Below are positions 1 through 8,307 of a stretch of 64,000 nt of DNA, one piece after another. Each line of letters opens with the position of its first letter. Positions within the stretch are counted from its first letter, which is position 1. Source of the stretch: an uncultured Marinobacter sp. (GTDB lineage: Bacteria > Pseudomonadota > Gammaproteobacteria > Pseudomonadales > Oleiphilaceae); the NCBI RefSeq assembly GCF_946886895.1, contig NZ_CAMPJO010000004.1, forward strand, positions 248,001 to 312,000. The letters are read 5' to 3'. The notes below the pieces were generated by a model, which ran no database searches, had not been told where the DNA came from, and saw only the letters and a list, made by a program, of their open reading frames with translations. The position numbers were made by a program, and so were the translations under genes.

Positions 1-154
1 GTGCCATTCGAAAACCCTCCGCTGAAGTTCGCACGGTTCAGTAATGTGCGCCTGAAAACATGTCCAGAGTCTAGTGCTTTTCGATGGTTTATGCAGCTTT
101 TTTAATGGGTTGTCTTTTTGGCACCCGTTGCCGAGGGGAAAACTGCTTGGCATT

Positions 155-174
155 TATGTTCAAAAAAGTAAAAA
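155..174 (+). promoter_or_regulatory. Candidate GlpR-type operator upstream of glpK
   Basis: The segment starts TATGTTC and matches about 15 of 20 positions of the E. coli GlpR consensus as I remember it (WATKYTCGWWAWCGAMCATW). The left half is good and the right half is degenerate. It ends about 30 bp before the glpK start codon. Binding is inferred, and the case rests mainly on better copies before glpS, glpV and eno. The first 154 bases of the window show no recognisable gene. Confidence 0.4.
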
Positions 175-206
175 TACGAAAAAATAAGAACCAAAGACGG
201 AGCACT

Positions 207-1679
207 ATGAGCCAATACATACTTTCGATCGATCAGGGAACCACCAGTTCCCGCGCTATTCTTTTCGACCTGCGGGGTAATATTCACGCCACCCGCCAGC
301 AGGAATTTCCACAACAGTTCCCGGCCAGCGGCTGGGTGGAGCATGACCCGGAAGCCATCTGGCGGACGGTACAGAGCACCTGCGCGGCCGTGATGGCCGA
401 GGCGTTCGGCGCTGCCGACGAGTTACTGGCCGTGGGCATTACCAACCAGCGGGAAACCACCGTGATCTGGGACCGGGAAACCGGCGAGCCCGTTTACAAC
501 GCCATTGTCTGGCAGGACCGCAGAACCGCCTCGTACTGTGAATCCCTGAAAAGCGAGGGGCTGGAGGACTGGGTAACCGGCAAGACCGGCTTACTGGTGG
601 ATCCCTATTTCTCGGCCACCAAGATCCGCTGGATTCTGGAGAACGTGGCCGGCGTACGTGAGCGGGCGGAGCGGGGCGAACTGGCGTTTGGTACCGTTGA
701 CAGTTTTCTGCTGTGGCGGCTGACCGGAGGGCGGGAACACCGCACCGACGCCACCAACGCCAGTCGTACACTGCTGTTCAATATTCACAGCCAGCAGTGG
801 GACCCGGAACTGCTGGAACTGTTCGGTATTCCGGAATCTCTGTTGCCGGAAGTGATGGATTCCGCCGATGATTTCGGGCGCATTACCGACGGTGGCGCAC
901 TGAATGGCGTATCGGTACTGGGTGTGGCCGGTGACCAGCAGGCGGCCCTGTTCGGGCAGACCTGTTTCCAATCCGGCATGGCGAAGAGCACCTACGGTAC
1001 CGGCTGCTTCCTGATGCTCAATACCGGAGAGAAAGCCCTGCAATCGGAACACCGGCTGCTGACCACGGTGGCCTATCGCCTCAATGGCACGCCGACCTAC
1101 GCCCTGGAGGGCAGTATCTTCGTGGCCGGTGCCACTATCCAGTGGTTACGGGACGGATTGCGGCTGATTCGCGACGCCTGTGAAACCGAACCACTGGCAG
1201 AGGGGACGCCGGTCGACCATGGCGTCTATCTGGTGCCGGCGTTTACCGGCCTTGGGGCCCCCCACTGGGACCCCAATGCCCGTGGTGCCATTTTCGGTTT
1301 GACCCGGGATACCGGCATCCGGGAGATTGTGACTGCGGGTTTGCAGTCGGTCTGCTACCAGACCAAGGATTTGCAGAAGGCCATGGAAAAGGACGGCACG
1401 CGGCCGGTGACCCTGCGGGTGGACGGCGGCATGGTTGCCAACAACTGGGTACTGCAGTTCCTGGCGGACATTCTCGGCGCCAGGGTTGACCGGCCATCGG
1501 TGGTTGAGACCACAGCCTTGGGCGTGGCCTACCTTGCCGGTCTGAAAGCCGGGGTTTACCAGTCCCTTGAAGAGCTGGCGAACCTGTGGCGCTGTGATCG
1601 CAGTTTCGAGCCGGTGATGACCAAAGCCGAACGCGACAGCCTTTATGAGGGCTGGATCCTGGCGGTGGGCAAGTTGTAG
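207..1679 (+). CDS. glpK: Glycerol kinase
   Basis: ATP-dependent cytoplasmic kinase that makes glycerol-3-phosphate from glycerol and so traps imported glycerol. The protein is 490 aa, the usual length for the family. It opens with [17 protein letters not shown], the phosphate-1 loop of the FGGY kinases. It carries the glycerol-binding WQDRRT motif near residue 100, [12 protein letters not shown] in the middle and [13 protein letters not shown] in the C-terminal half. The ATG at 207 was chosen over an upstream in-frame ATG at 84 because the family begins at this point. It faces the sigma-54 activator gene convergently and lies just before the glycerol transporter operon. A GlpR-like half site precedes it. 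Confidence 0.97.
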   Translation: MSQYILSIDQGTTSSRAILFDLRGNIHATRQQEFPQQFPASGWVEHDPEAIWRTVQSTCAAVMAEAFGAADELLAVGITNQRETTVIWDRETGEPVYNAIVWQDRRTASYCESLKSEGLEDWVTGKTGLLVDPYFSATKIRWILENVAGVRERAERGELAFGTVDSFLLWRLTGGREHRTDATNASRTLLFNIHSQQWDPELLELFGIPESLLPEVMDSADDFGRITDGGALNGVSVLGVAGDQQAALFGQTCFQSGMAKSTYGTGCFLMLNTGEKALQSEHRLLTTVAYRLNGTPTYALEGSIFVAGATIQWLRDGLRLIRDACETEPLAEGTPVDHGVYLVPAFTGLGAPHWDPNARGAIFGLTRDTGIREIVTAGLQSVCYQTKDLQKAMEKDGTRPVTLRVDGGMVANNWVLQFLADILGARVDRPSVVETTALGVAYLAGLKAGVYQSLEELANLWRCDRSFEPVMTKAERDSLYEGWILAVGKL

Positions 1680-1696
1680 CAGCGACGCTCGGGCCG

Positions 1697-1720
1697 ACTG
1701 GGTGTCAGCGAACACCCAGT
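1697..1720. terminator. Hairpin between convergent glpK and activator genes
   Basis: A perfect 9-bp stem (ACTGGGTGT / ACACCCAGT) with a 6-nt loop covers the stop codon of the minus-strand activator gene, 18 bp after the glpK stop. No clear T-run follows on either strand. A bidirectional terminator role is therefore plausible but not certain. Confidence 0.4.
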
Positions 1721-3585
1721 TCCCGGAGGCGTTTGTACAGGGTGTTCCGGCTGATCGACAGTTCCTTGGCCGCCCGGGAAACATTTCCCAGGCACTGCTG
1801 GTATACCCGGAGCGTCTGACCCAGCGGGTCGGCCTCGCCGGAGATGTCCGAGACGATTTCCGGACGACCACCAGTCGTCTGCGCCGGACTTTGCCCCAAT
1901 GGCAATGCCTCAAACCCGGACAGGAAGTCATCCGGCAGGTGCCAGAGTTGCACGTCCTCGCCATCGGCGATAGCCACGGCCACCCGGATCACGTTGTCTA
2001 ACTGGCGCAGGTTTCCCGGCCAGGGGTGGGATTCCAGCGCCGCCATTACCCGGGGTGACAGCTGGGCACTCTGGCCCTGATCTCGATGGGTCTGGTACAG
2101 GCGCTGGATCAGCTCTCGCCGGTCTGCCCGGTCCCGTAGCGCGGGCAGTTCAATACGCAGGCCATTGATCCGGTAGTACAGGTCTGCCCGGAAGGCCCCC
2201 GACTCGACCCGGCCCGACAACGGGCGGTTGGTGGCGGTTACCAGCAACAGGTCAACGGGAATGCGCTCCGTCGACCCCACTGGCGTCACTTCCCGCTCCT
2301 GCAGCACGCGCAGTAATCGGGACTGGGCCGACAGCGGCATTTCCCCGATTTCGTCCAGGAACAGGATGCCCTGGTGTGCCTTGCGAATCAGACCCAGGGA
2401 ACCCTGGGCACGGGCACCGGTGAAGGCGCCAGCTTCATATCCGAACAACTCGGATTCCACCAGTTCCGGGGGGATGGCGGCACAGTTCACCGCAACCAGG
2501 GCCTGTGTGCGGCGGTGGCTGGCGTCGTGCAGGGCCTTGACCAACACTTCCTTGCCAACCCCGGTCTCCCCGGTAATCAGCACGGGCACTCCCCGCTGCA
2601 GCACTTTCAACGCCTGGTCGGCACCGCGCCGAACCGTCAGGTCGCCATGCTCGATGTGATCAAGGGGTATCCGTGTCGACCGGGCCCGAACCCCGGTTGT
2701 CTCGGCTTTGGCCGATGGTGCGGGCGGCTCTTTGCGGGCCGGCCGCTTTAACCGGCCGCTCAGGCGGACCTTGTTGTGGGTGGTCAACTGCATGGGTTCG
2801 CGCTCGGGCTGGCCGAGAATGTGGTTTCTTCGGCTGGTGAACAGATCTTCCAGCCTGGCGCCCGTCACATCGCGCCCCAGCATCTGGTCCGCCCGCTGGT
2901 TGCTGGCGACAATCCCGCCACTGTCGTCGCAGATAAGGATGCCGGACCACGGGCTGTCGAAGTTGTCTTTTGTGTTGCTGAGCGTGATCTGAAAGTAATC
3001 GTGCTCGAACTCCCTCGTCATCAGACGGTTTTCCACCGATTGGGACAGCAGGCGAACCATGCCCAGGGTGTGGGCCTGGGGCAGGTAGGCATCGCTGAAG
3101 ACGCTGAGCACACCGGCGATTTCTTTGCGGGCGTTGAAAATCGGGGCGGCGGAGCCAATGATGCTCCGGTTTTGTTTCAGGAAATGTTCGTTTCGCTGAA
3201 TCTGGACCGGAGCGCCGGTGGCAATGGCGGTTCCGATGGCGTTGGTGCCGCAATGCTGTTCCTGCCAGTTGGCGCCGGGCTGAAACCAGGGCTGCAGCCG
3301 CTCTTCGGTGGTGCGCCGGTCGCCCCAGTTGCGGAGCACAGTGCCTTGCCGGTCGGCTAACAGGATCAGGCAGCGGCTACTGGAGAGAATGTTCCGGTAG
3401 TAGGGCACCACCTCCGCTTCGGCGCAGGACAGCAACTCGGCGTGCGCCTGGTCATTGCCTTCAAGCTCCCGGGCTCCGGGCGATGGCGGTGCGGGCTGAT
3501 GCTCATGGTCCAGTCCCCAGGCGATGCACCGGTTCCAGGAATCGGCGATGTCGCTGCGATAGTCCGAGTATTCGTTTAGTCCCAT
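1705..3585 (-). CDS. Sigma-54-dependent AcoR-type transcriptional activator
   Basis: Enhancer-binding protein of 626 aa that would activate a sigma-54 promoter by ATP hydrolysis. The N-terminal 200 residues resemble the GAF-type sensor of AcoR (RCLILLADRQGTVLRNWGD, then CGTNAIGTAI). A PAS-like segment follows (ILICDDSGGIVASNQRAD). The AAA+ domain has Walker A GETGVGKE, the sigma-54 contact loop GAFTGA and Walker B ILFLDEIGEM. A Fis-type helix-turn-helix ends the protein (NVSRAAKELSISRNTLYKRL). It is divergent from glpS, with a -24/-12 promoter in the shared 333-bp gap, so its likely target is the glycerol transporter operon. The ligand is unknown; glycerol or a derived alcohol or aldehyde is inference. 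Relatives regulate acetoin or alcohol metabolism. Confidence 0.9.
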   Translation of the reverse strand: MGLNEYSDYRSDIADSWNRCIAWGLDHEHQPAPPSPGARELEGNDQAHAELLSCAEAEVVPYYRNILSSSRCLILLADRQGTVLRNWGDRRTTEERLQPWFQPGANWQEQHCGTNAIGTAIATGAPVQIQRNEHFLKQNRSIIGSAAPIFNARKEIAGVLSVFSDAYLPQAHTLGMVRLLSQSVENRLMTREFEHDYFQITLSNTKDNFDSPWSGILICDDSGGIVASNQRADQMLGRDVTGARLEDLFTSRRNHILGQPEREPMQLTTHNKVRLSGRLKRPARKEPPAPSAKAETTGVRARSTRIPLDHIEHGDLTVRRGADQALKVLQRGVPVLITGETGVGKEVLVKALHDASHRRTQALVAVNCAAIPPELVESELFGYEAGAFTGARAQGSLGLIRKAHQGILFLDEIGEMPLSAQSRLLRVLQEREVTPVGSTERIPVDLLLVTATNRPLSGRVESGAFRADLYYRINGLRIELPALRDRADRRELIQRLYQTHRDQGQSAQLSPRVMAALESHPWPGNLRQLDNVIRVAVAIADGEDVQLWHLPDDFLSGFEALPLGQSPAQTTGGRPEIVSDISGEADPLGQTLRVYQQCLGNVSRAAKELSISRNTLYKRLRELGVR

Positions 3586-3699
3586 CTTCGTGCGCCTGTG
3601 CTTTCGTTTGCCCGCTGTGGGTCCGGAAAATGTCGGGAGCGGGGCTCACTCATGAACCACGGAGTGTTCAATAATGTGGTCAAAAATGTTGTGCGTCAA

Positions 3700-3714
3700 T
3701 GTTCAAATTGAACA
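3700..3714. promoter_or_regulatory. Perfect palindrome, possible activator binding site
   Basis: TGTTCAA-A-TTGAACA is a perfect 7-bp inverted repeat around one base. It sits about 110 bp upstream of the -24/-12 promoter, where an enhancer site for a sigma-54 activator is expected. It also resembles a GlpR operator, but its arms are one base closer together than in that consensus. It could serve the AcoR-type activator, GlpR, or both. Confidence 0.45.
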
Positions 3715-3715
3715 A

Positions 3716-3735
3716 AGTATTGTTAAACGAACATT
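3716..3735 (+). promoter_or_regulatory. Candidate GlpR-type operator upstream of glpS
   Basis: The right half, AAACGAACATT, fits the GlpR half-site exactly. About 16 of 20 positions match the remembered E. coli consensus. It abuts the palindrome at 3700-3714 and lies upstream of the sigma-54 promoter. Regulation by a GlpR encoded elsewhere is inference. Confidence 0.45.
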
Positions 3736-3822
3736 TTTGTTTTCGGATAGGAATTCAAGACGTGATGGAAAATTCATGCAAAACAAAGGCATACGTATTA
3801 ATGCCTAGGTGAATGTAAAAAT

Positions 3823-3838
3823 TGGTATAGCCTTTGCC
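3823..3838 (+). promoter_or_regulatory. Sigma-54 (-24/-12) promoter for the glp transporter operon
   Basis: TGGTATAGCCTTTGCC keeps the invariant GG (3824-3825) and GC (3836-3837) separated by exactly 10 bp, with TTGC at the -12 element. It points toward glpS, whose start lies about 80 bp downstream. The divergent neighbour encodes a sigma-54 activator, which supports the call. The rest of the 3586-3918 gap holds the two palindromic sites listed separately and no gene. Confidence 0.7.
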
Positions 3839-3918
3839 TTTACCTATTCGAAATCGAATGTCCGGAGACACTCTGACGGCTCCGGATGCCGTTTCCACAA
3901 GAACAACAAGGAAAGCCT

Positions 3919-5013
3919 ATGTCCTTAACACTGGAGAACATCTCCCGTGAGGTCGACGGTGTCGACTTTATCCGGGATGCCAACCTTACTTTCGAGGCTG
4001 GTTCCTTCAATGTTCTGCTGGGGCGTACGCTGGCCGGTAAAACCTCGCTGATGCGGCTGATGGCCGGGCTGGACAAGCCCACCGAAGGCCGGATTCTGTA
4101 TAACGGCGAGGACGTTACCGGGCAGGCGGTACAGCAGCGGAACATCTCGATGATCTATCAGCAGTTCATCAACTATCCCAACCTGACGGTGTACGAGAAC
4201 ATCGCGTCGCCGCTGCGCCTGGCCAGAATGCAGGACAGTGAAATCGACCGGCGGGTTCGGGAAACGGCCGCCATGTTGCGTATCGAGCCGCTCCTGAAAC
4301 GGTTGCCGCTGGAACTGTCCGGTGGCCAGCAGCAACGCTGCGCCATGGCACGGGCGCTGGTCAAGGACGCCACTCTGGTGCTGTTTGATGAGCCGCTGGT
4401 GAACCTCGATTACAAACTTCGGGAGGAGTTGCGGGCCGAGCTCCGGCAGCTGTTCCGGGAGCGCCAGTGCATTGCCGTCTATGCCACCACGGAAGCCAAC
4501 GAGGCGCTCGCCCTGGGTGGCACCACCACGCTGTTGCATGAGGGCAGGGTGGTACAGAACGGCCCGGTGATGGACGTCTACCGTGCGCCCACCAACACCC
4601 TGGCGGCAGAACTGTTCAGTGAACCACCGATGAACATGATCCGGGGCCGGGTGACCGATACCGAGGTCACCTTTGACGAATACTCCCACCATGGCCTGAC
4701 CCGTGAGTTGTCGAAACTGTCCCCGGGAGACTACTGGTTCGGGATCCGCCCCAGTCATATCGGCCTGGTGCCCGCCAATGACGATGATCTGGAGATGTCC
4801 ATGGAAGTCGAGCTCAGCGACATCAGCGGCTCCGAAACCTTCATGCACGTCCAGAACAGCCACTTTGAAATGGTGGCCCAACTGATGGGGGTGCACTCCT
4901 ATCCCACCGGTTCACCCATCAAGGTGTACCTGCCGATCAACAAGCTGTTTGTGTTTGATAACGATGAACAGTTGGTGCACACACCATCCCAGACCAGGAA
5001 GGGGGCTGCCTGA
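3919..5013 (+). CDS. glpS: Glycerol ABC transporter, ATPase subunit GlpS
   Basis: One of two MalK/UgpC-type ATPases of the glycerol importer first described in Rhizobium as GlpSTPQUV. The protein is 364 aa. Walker A is GRTLAGKT (residues 35-42), the signature is intact as LSGGQ (133-137) and Walker B is LVLFDEP. The switch histidine is missing: the usual YVTHD is YATTE, with Thr at about residue 191. A C-terminal regulatory domain of MalK type follows. The ATG at 3919, preceded by AAGGAAAG, was preferred to the in-frame ATG at 3886. It is first in the operon and overlaps glpT by one base. The gene order ATPase-ATPase-permease-permease-DUF2160-binding protein is diagnostic. Confidence 0.9.
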   Translation: MSLTLENISREVDGVDFIRDANLTFEAGSFNVLLGRTLAGKTSLMRLMAGLDKPTEGRILYNGEDVTGQAVQQRNISMIYQQFINYPNLTVYENIASPLRLARMQDSEIDRRVRETAAMLRIEPLLKRLPLELSGGQQQRCAMARALVKDATLVLFDEPLVNLDYKLREELRAELRQLFRERQCIAVYATTEANEALALGGTTTLLHEGRVVQNGPVMDVYRAPTNTLAAELFSEPPMNMIRGRVTDTEVTFDEYSHHGLTRELSKLSPGDYWFGIRPSHIGLVPANDDDLEMSMEVELSDISGSETFMHVQNSHFEMVAQLMGVHSYPTGSPIKVYLPINKLFVFDNDEQLVHTPSQTRKGAA

Positions 5014-6113
5014 TGGCCGAAATTCAACTGAAATCACTCGCCCACAGCTACAGCGCGACGCCGGAAGGCCCGGACGACTACGCCATCCGCCAGCTTGATC
5101 ATGTCTGGGACAAAGGCGGTGCCTACGCGTTGCTTGGCCCCTCGGGTTGCGGCAAAAGTACCATGCTGAACATTATTTCCGGGCTGTTGCAGCCCTCGGA
5201 AGGCGACGTGCTGTTCGATGGCAAGCGGGTTAACGAATTGTCTCCGAGGGACAGGAACATTGCCCAGGTCTTCCAGTTCCCGGTCATTTATGACTCGATG
5301 ACCGTGTTCGACAACCTGGCGTTTCCGCTTCGGAACAATAAACTGCCCGCCTCCAAGATCAAGGCCCGGGTGCACGAGATTGCCGAAGTCCTGGAAATCG
5401 GGGACAAGCTCTACAAAAAGGCCAAGAACCTGACCGCCGACGAGAAGCAGAAGGTGTCCATGGGCCGGGGGCTGGTCCGGGAGGACGTATCCGCCATTCT
5501 GTTCGATGAACCGCTTACGGTTATCGACCCCCAGCTCAAGTGGAAGCTGCGGCGTAAGCTCAAGCAGATTCACGAGCAGTTCGACATCACCATGGTGTAC
5601 GTGACTCACGACCAGTTGGAGGCCTCCACGTTCGCCGACAAAATCGCCGTGATGTACGGCGGCCAGATTGTCCAGTTCGGGACGCCGACGGAATTGTTCG
5701 AGCGACCCAACCACACCTTTGTGGGCTTCTTCATCGGCAGTCCGGGCATGAACCTGATCGAAGTGCAGCGCTGCCCGCGTGGTGTCTGTTTCGGCAGCGT
5801 CGTGGTGCCGCTGGATGACTGGCAGGTGGAACTGCTCCAGCGCCTGAAAACCGACAACATCAAGATCGGTATTCGTCCGGAGTTCGTCGAAGTTTCCGAG
5901 CAGGCCTCGGATGAAACCTTCGAGGCCGGCGTTCTCGATGTCGAGGATCTGGGCACCTACAAGATCGTGACCGTTCAGCTCGGCCATGAAACGCTGAAAG
6001 TCCGCCAGAGTGAGGATTTTCACGCGGACATCGGCGCCCGGGTGCACCTGTCATTTCCGAAGCAATGGCTGATGCTCTACGTGGACGAGTTTCTGATCAA
6101 GGAGCAACAATAA
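5013..6113 (+). CDS. glpT: Glycerol ABC transporter, ATPase subunit GlpT
   Basis: Second ATPase of the glycerol importer, 366 aa, translationally coupled to glpS (TGATG). Walker A is a textbook GPSGCGKST (about 42-50), the Q-loop is VFQFP, Walker B is AILFDEP and the switch histidine is present (YVTHD, His199). The ABC signature is degenerate: LSGGQ is replaced by LTADE (140-144). GlpS has the opposite defect, so in a head-to-tail heterodimer one composite ATP site keeps all these motifs and the other is degenerate. This should not be confused with the unrelated E. coli glycerol-3-phosphate antiporter of the same name. Confidence 0.9.
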   Translation: MAEIQLKSLAHSYSATPEGPDDYAIRQLDHVWDKGGAYALLGPSGCGKSTMLNIISGLLQPSEGDVLFDGKRVNELSPRDRNIAQVFQFPVIYDSMTVFDNLAFPLRNNKLPASKIKARVHEIAEVLEIGDKLYKKAKNLTADEKQKVSMGRGLVREDVSAILFDEPLTVIDPQLKWKLRRKLKQIHEQFDITMVYVTHDQLEASTFADKIAVMYGGQIVQFGTPTELFERPNHTFVGFFIGSPGMNLIEVQRCPRGVCFGSVVVPLDDWQVELLQRLKTDNIKIGIRPEFVEVSEQASDETFEAGVLDVEDLGTYKIVTVQLGHETLKVRQSEDFHADIGARVHLSFPKQWLMLYVDEFLIKEQQ

Positions 6114-6979
6114 TGACCAAGATACCCAACAACCGCGCCTGGTGGCTGGTGCTGCCGGTCTTTCTGCTGGTGGCCTTCTCGGCACTGATTCCATTGATGA
6201 CTGTGGTGAATTATTCGCTCCAGGATATTTTTGGTCCTGGTAATGCTTACTATGTCGGCATCGAATGGTTCGAACTGATCCTGCATGACCAACGGCTTCA
6301 GGATTCGCTGATAAGGCAGTTCGTTTTCTCCGGGGTGGTTCTCTTGATTCAGATTCCGCTCGGTATCGGTATTGCCCTGATGATGCCGAAATCCGGCATC
6401 AGGGCATCGCTTGTACTGATCCTGGTGGCCATTCCGCTGCTGATTCCCTGGAACGTGGTGGGCACCATCTGGCAGATTTTTGCCCGCGGCGATATCGGAC
6501 TGTTTGGCTGGACCCTGAACGCCATCGGGTTCGACTACAACTACACCGGCGACACGGCCGACGCGTGGTTTACGGTATTGCTGATGGATGTCTGGCACTG
6601 GACGCCGCTGGTAGCCCTGCTGTGCTATTCGGGGTTGCGGGCGATTCCGGAGGCCTTCTACCAGGCAGCGGAAATTGATCGCGCCTCCAAGTGGGCCGTG
6701 TTCCGCTACATCCAGTTGCCACGCCTGAAGAATGTTTTGATCATCGCGGTTCTGTTGCGATTCATGGACAGTTTCATGATCTATACCGAGCCGTTCGTCC
6801 TGACCGGTGGCGGCCCGGGAAGCTCAACCACCTTTTTAAGCCAGACGTTAGCCACCATGGCGATCGGTCAGTTCGACCTTGGCCGGGCTGCGGCTTTCTC
6901 ACTGATCTATTTCCTGATCGTGCTGCTGATTTCGTGGCTGTTTTTTACCGCCATCACCGCTGCCGATAAAGAAAAATAA
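6113..6979 (+). CDS. glpP: Glycerol ABC transporter permease GlpP
   Basis: Inner-membrane permease of 288 aa, MalF type, with about six hydrophobic segments; the first is at residues 9-35. The cytoplasmic EAA loop that contacts the ATPase is seen as EAFYQAAEIDRASKW about 190-205. The ATG at 6113 overlaps the glpT stop (TAATG), which fixes the start. Its partner GlpQ follows after 10 bp. Confidence 0.9.
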   Translation: MTKIPNNRAWWLVLPVFLLVAFSALIPLMTVVNYSLQDIFGPGNAYYVGIEWFELILHDQRLQDSLIRQFVFSGVVLLIQIPLGIGIALMMPKSGIRASLVLILVAIPLLIPWNVVGTIWQIFARGDIGLFGWTLNAIGFDYNYTGDTADAWFTVLLMDVWHWTPLVALLCYSGLRAIPEAFYQAAEIDRASKWAVFRYIQLPRLKNVLIIAVLLRFMDSFMIYTEPFVLTGGGPGSSTTFLSQTLATMAIGQFDLGRAAAFSLIYFLIVLLISWLFFTAITAADKEK

Positions 6980-6989
6980 GGAGAATGCG

Positions 6990-7796
6990 ATGAAACAGAC
7001 ACGCTCCAAGAACCTCGGGATCACGTTCTACATTGTGCTCCTTTTGATGCCCATCTACTGGTTGCTGAATATGTCGTTCAAGACCAACCAGGAAATTCTC
7101 AGTGGCCTGACGCTATGGCCAGAGAAGTTCACGTTTGCCAACTATGCCGTGATTTTCACGGACCCCAGCTGGTACAGCGGCTACATCAATTCGATGATTT
7201 ACGTGTCCATGAACGTGGTGATTACCCTTCTGGTCGCGTTACCGGCGGCCTACGCCTTCAGCCGGTACAAATTTGTGGGGGACAAACACCTGTTCTTCTG
7301 GCTGCTGAGCAATCGCATGGCACCGCCGGCGGTGTTTCTGCTGCCATTCTTCCAGCTGTATTCGTCCATTGGCCTGTTCGATACCCACATTGCGGTGGCC
7401 CTGGCGCACTGTCTTTTCAATGTACCGCTGGCGGTGTGGATACTGGAGGGATTTATGTCCGGGGTACCTCGCGAATACGATGAGATGGCCTACATTGATG
7501 GCTACAGCTTTCCGAAATTTTTCGTGAAAATTTTTCTCCCGATGATTCGCTCTGGCATCGGTGTGACGGCATTTTTTGCGTTTATGTTTTCCTGGGTTGA
7601 GCTGCTTTTGGCAAGCACCCTGACGGCCGTGGATGCCATACCCATTGGTGCGGTCATGACCCGGACCATCGGCGCAAGCGGTATCGACTGGGGTCTGCTG
7701 GCAGCCGCCGGCGTGCTCACCATTATTCCCGGCATCCTGGTTATCTGGTTCGTTCGCAACCACGTGGCCACCGGTTTCGCCCTCGGACGCGTATAA
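6990..7796 (+). CDS. glpQ: Glycerol ABC transporter permease GlpQ
   Basis: Inner-membrane permease of 268 aa, MalG type, with six predicted helices. It would pair with GlpP to form the translocation path. The EAA loop reads EYDEMAYIDGYSFPKFF about residues 160-177 and the C-terminus is NHVATGFALGRV, as usual for this permease class. A good ribosome site (AAGGAG) precedes the ATG. The small DUF2160 gene follows after 12 bp. It is unrelated to E. coli GlpQ, the glycerophosphodiesterase. Confidence 0.9.
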   Translation: MKQTRSKNLGITFYIVLLLMPIYWLLNMSFKTNQEILSGLTLWPEKFTFANYAVIFTDPSWYSGYINSMIYVSMNVVITLLVALPAAYAFSRYKFVGDKHLFFWLLSNRMAPPAVFLLPFFQLYSSIGLFDTHIAVALAHCLFNVPLAVWILEGFMSGVPREYDEMAYIDGYSFPKFFVKIFLPMIRSGIGVTAFFAFMFSWVELLLASTLTAVDAIPIGAVMTRTIGASGIDWGLLAAAGVLTIIPGILVIWFVRNHVATGFALGRV

Positions 7797-7808
7797 AGGA
7801 GAACAGAC

Positions 7809-8084
7809 ATGCTTGCGTGGATGAACTGGACACTGCCCGTAGCGATTTTTTTCGCTGTGATAGCCATGATTCTGGCGATCATGACCGTTTATGAAGTTGT
7901 GTCACCCTGTGTGGAGCGCAAAGGCTTTCTGCCCATCTCCACCACCCGCGGAGATCGGCTGTTCATTGGCTTGCTTTCCGCGGCGTATATTCACCTGACG
8001 TTTATCGCAGTCAGCGATATCACGCTCTGGGTGGCGCTGGCGGTCTCCGTGATCTGGCTCTTGGTGCTGTTGCGCTGGGGTTGA
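7809..8084 (+). CDS. glpU: Small membrane protein of glycerol transporter, GlpU (DUF2160)
   Basis: Protein of 91 aa with two to three hydrophobic helices (about 8-29, 53-70 and 72-90). It matches the DUF2160 proteins always found between the glycerol permeases and the binding protein. Its job in the importer is not known. It is preceded by AAAGGAGAACAG. A 223-bp gap with operator-like sequence separates it from glpV, so glpV may also have its own promoter. Confidence 0.85.
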   Translation: MLAWMNWTLPVAIFFAVIAMILAIMTVYEVVSPCVERKGFLPISTTRGDRLFIGLLSAAYIHLTFIAVSDITLWVALAVSVIWLLVLLRWG

Positions 8085-8155
8085 CGGTGGGCCTTGCCTG
8101 GGTGTTGTGTTAAATCGAACATCCGGGCAGAAAATCTTGCTCAAAAAGGTTGTAA

Positions 8156-8175
8156 AGATTTCGAAAACGAACTAT
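8156..8175 (+). promoter_or_regulatory. Candidate GlpR-type operator upstream of glpV
   Basis: The core TTTCGAAAACGAAC carries both TCG and CGA half sites at GlpR spacing. About 16 of 20 positions match the remembered consensus. A further half site (ATCGAACAT) lies at 8114-8122. The position in the glpU-glpV gap suggests a second, independently controlled promoter for the abundant binding protein. Confidence 0.5.
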
Positions 8176-8307
8176 TTTCTTAGACATGATCGGAATCGAT
8201 CATTCATTGATTCCGGCATCAACGGATAGCGATCCGAAAGCGCTATGCAACCGGAACGGAACACCCGGTGATTCGTTCCATTCAAAACAAGATGAACGAG
8301 GTTGGAT

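Noticed and set aside
119..133. TTGGCACCCGTTGCC as a sigma-54 promoter for glpK
   Set aside because: The GG and GC are 8 bp apart rather than the 10 bp needed for a -24/-12 promoter.
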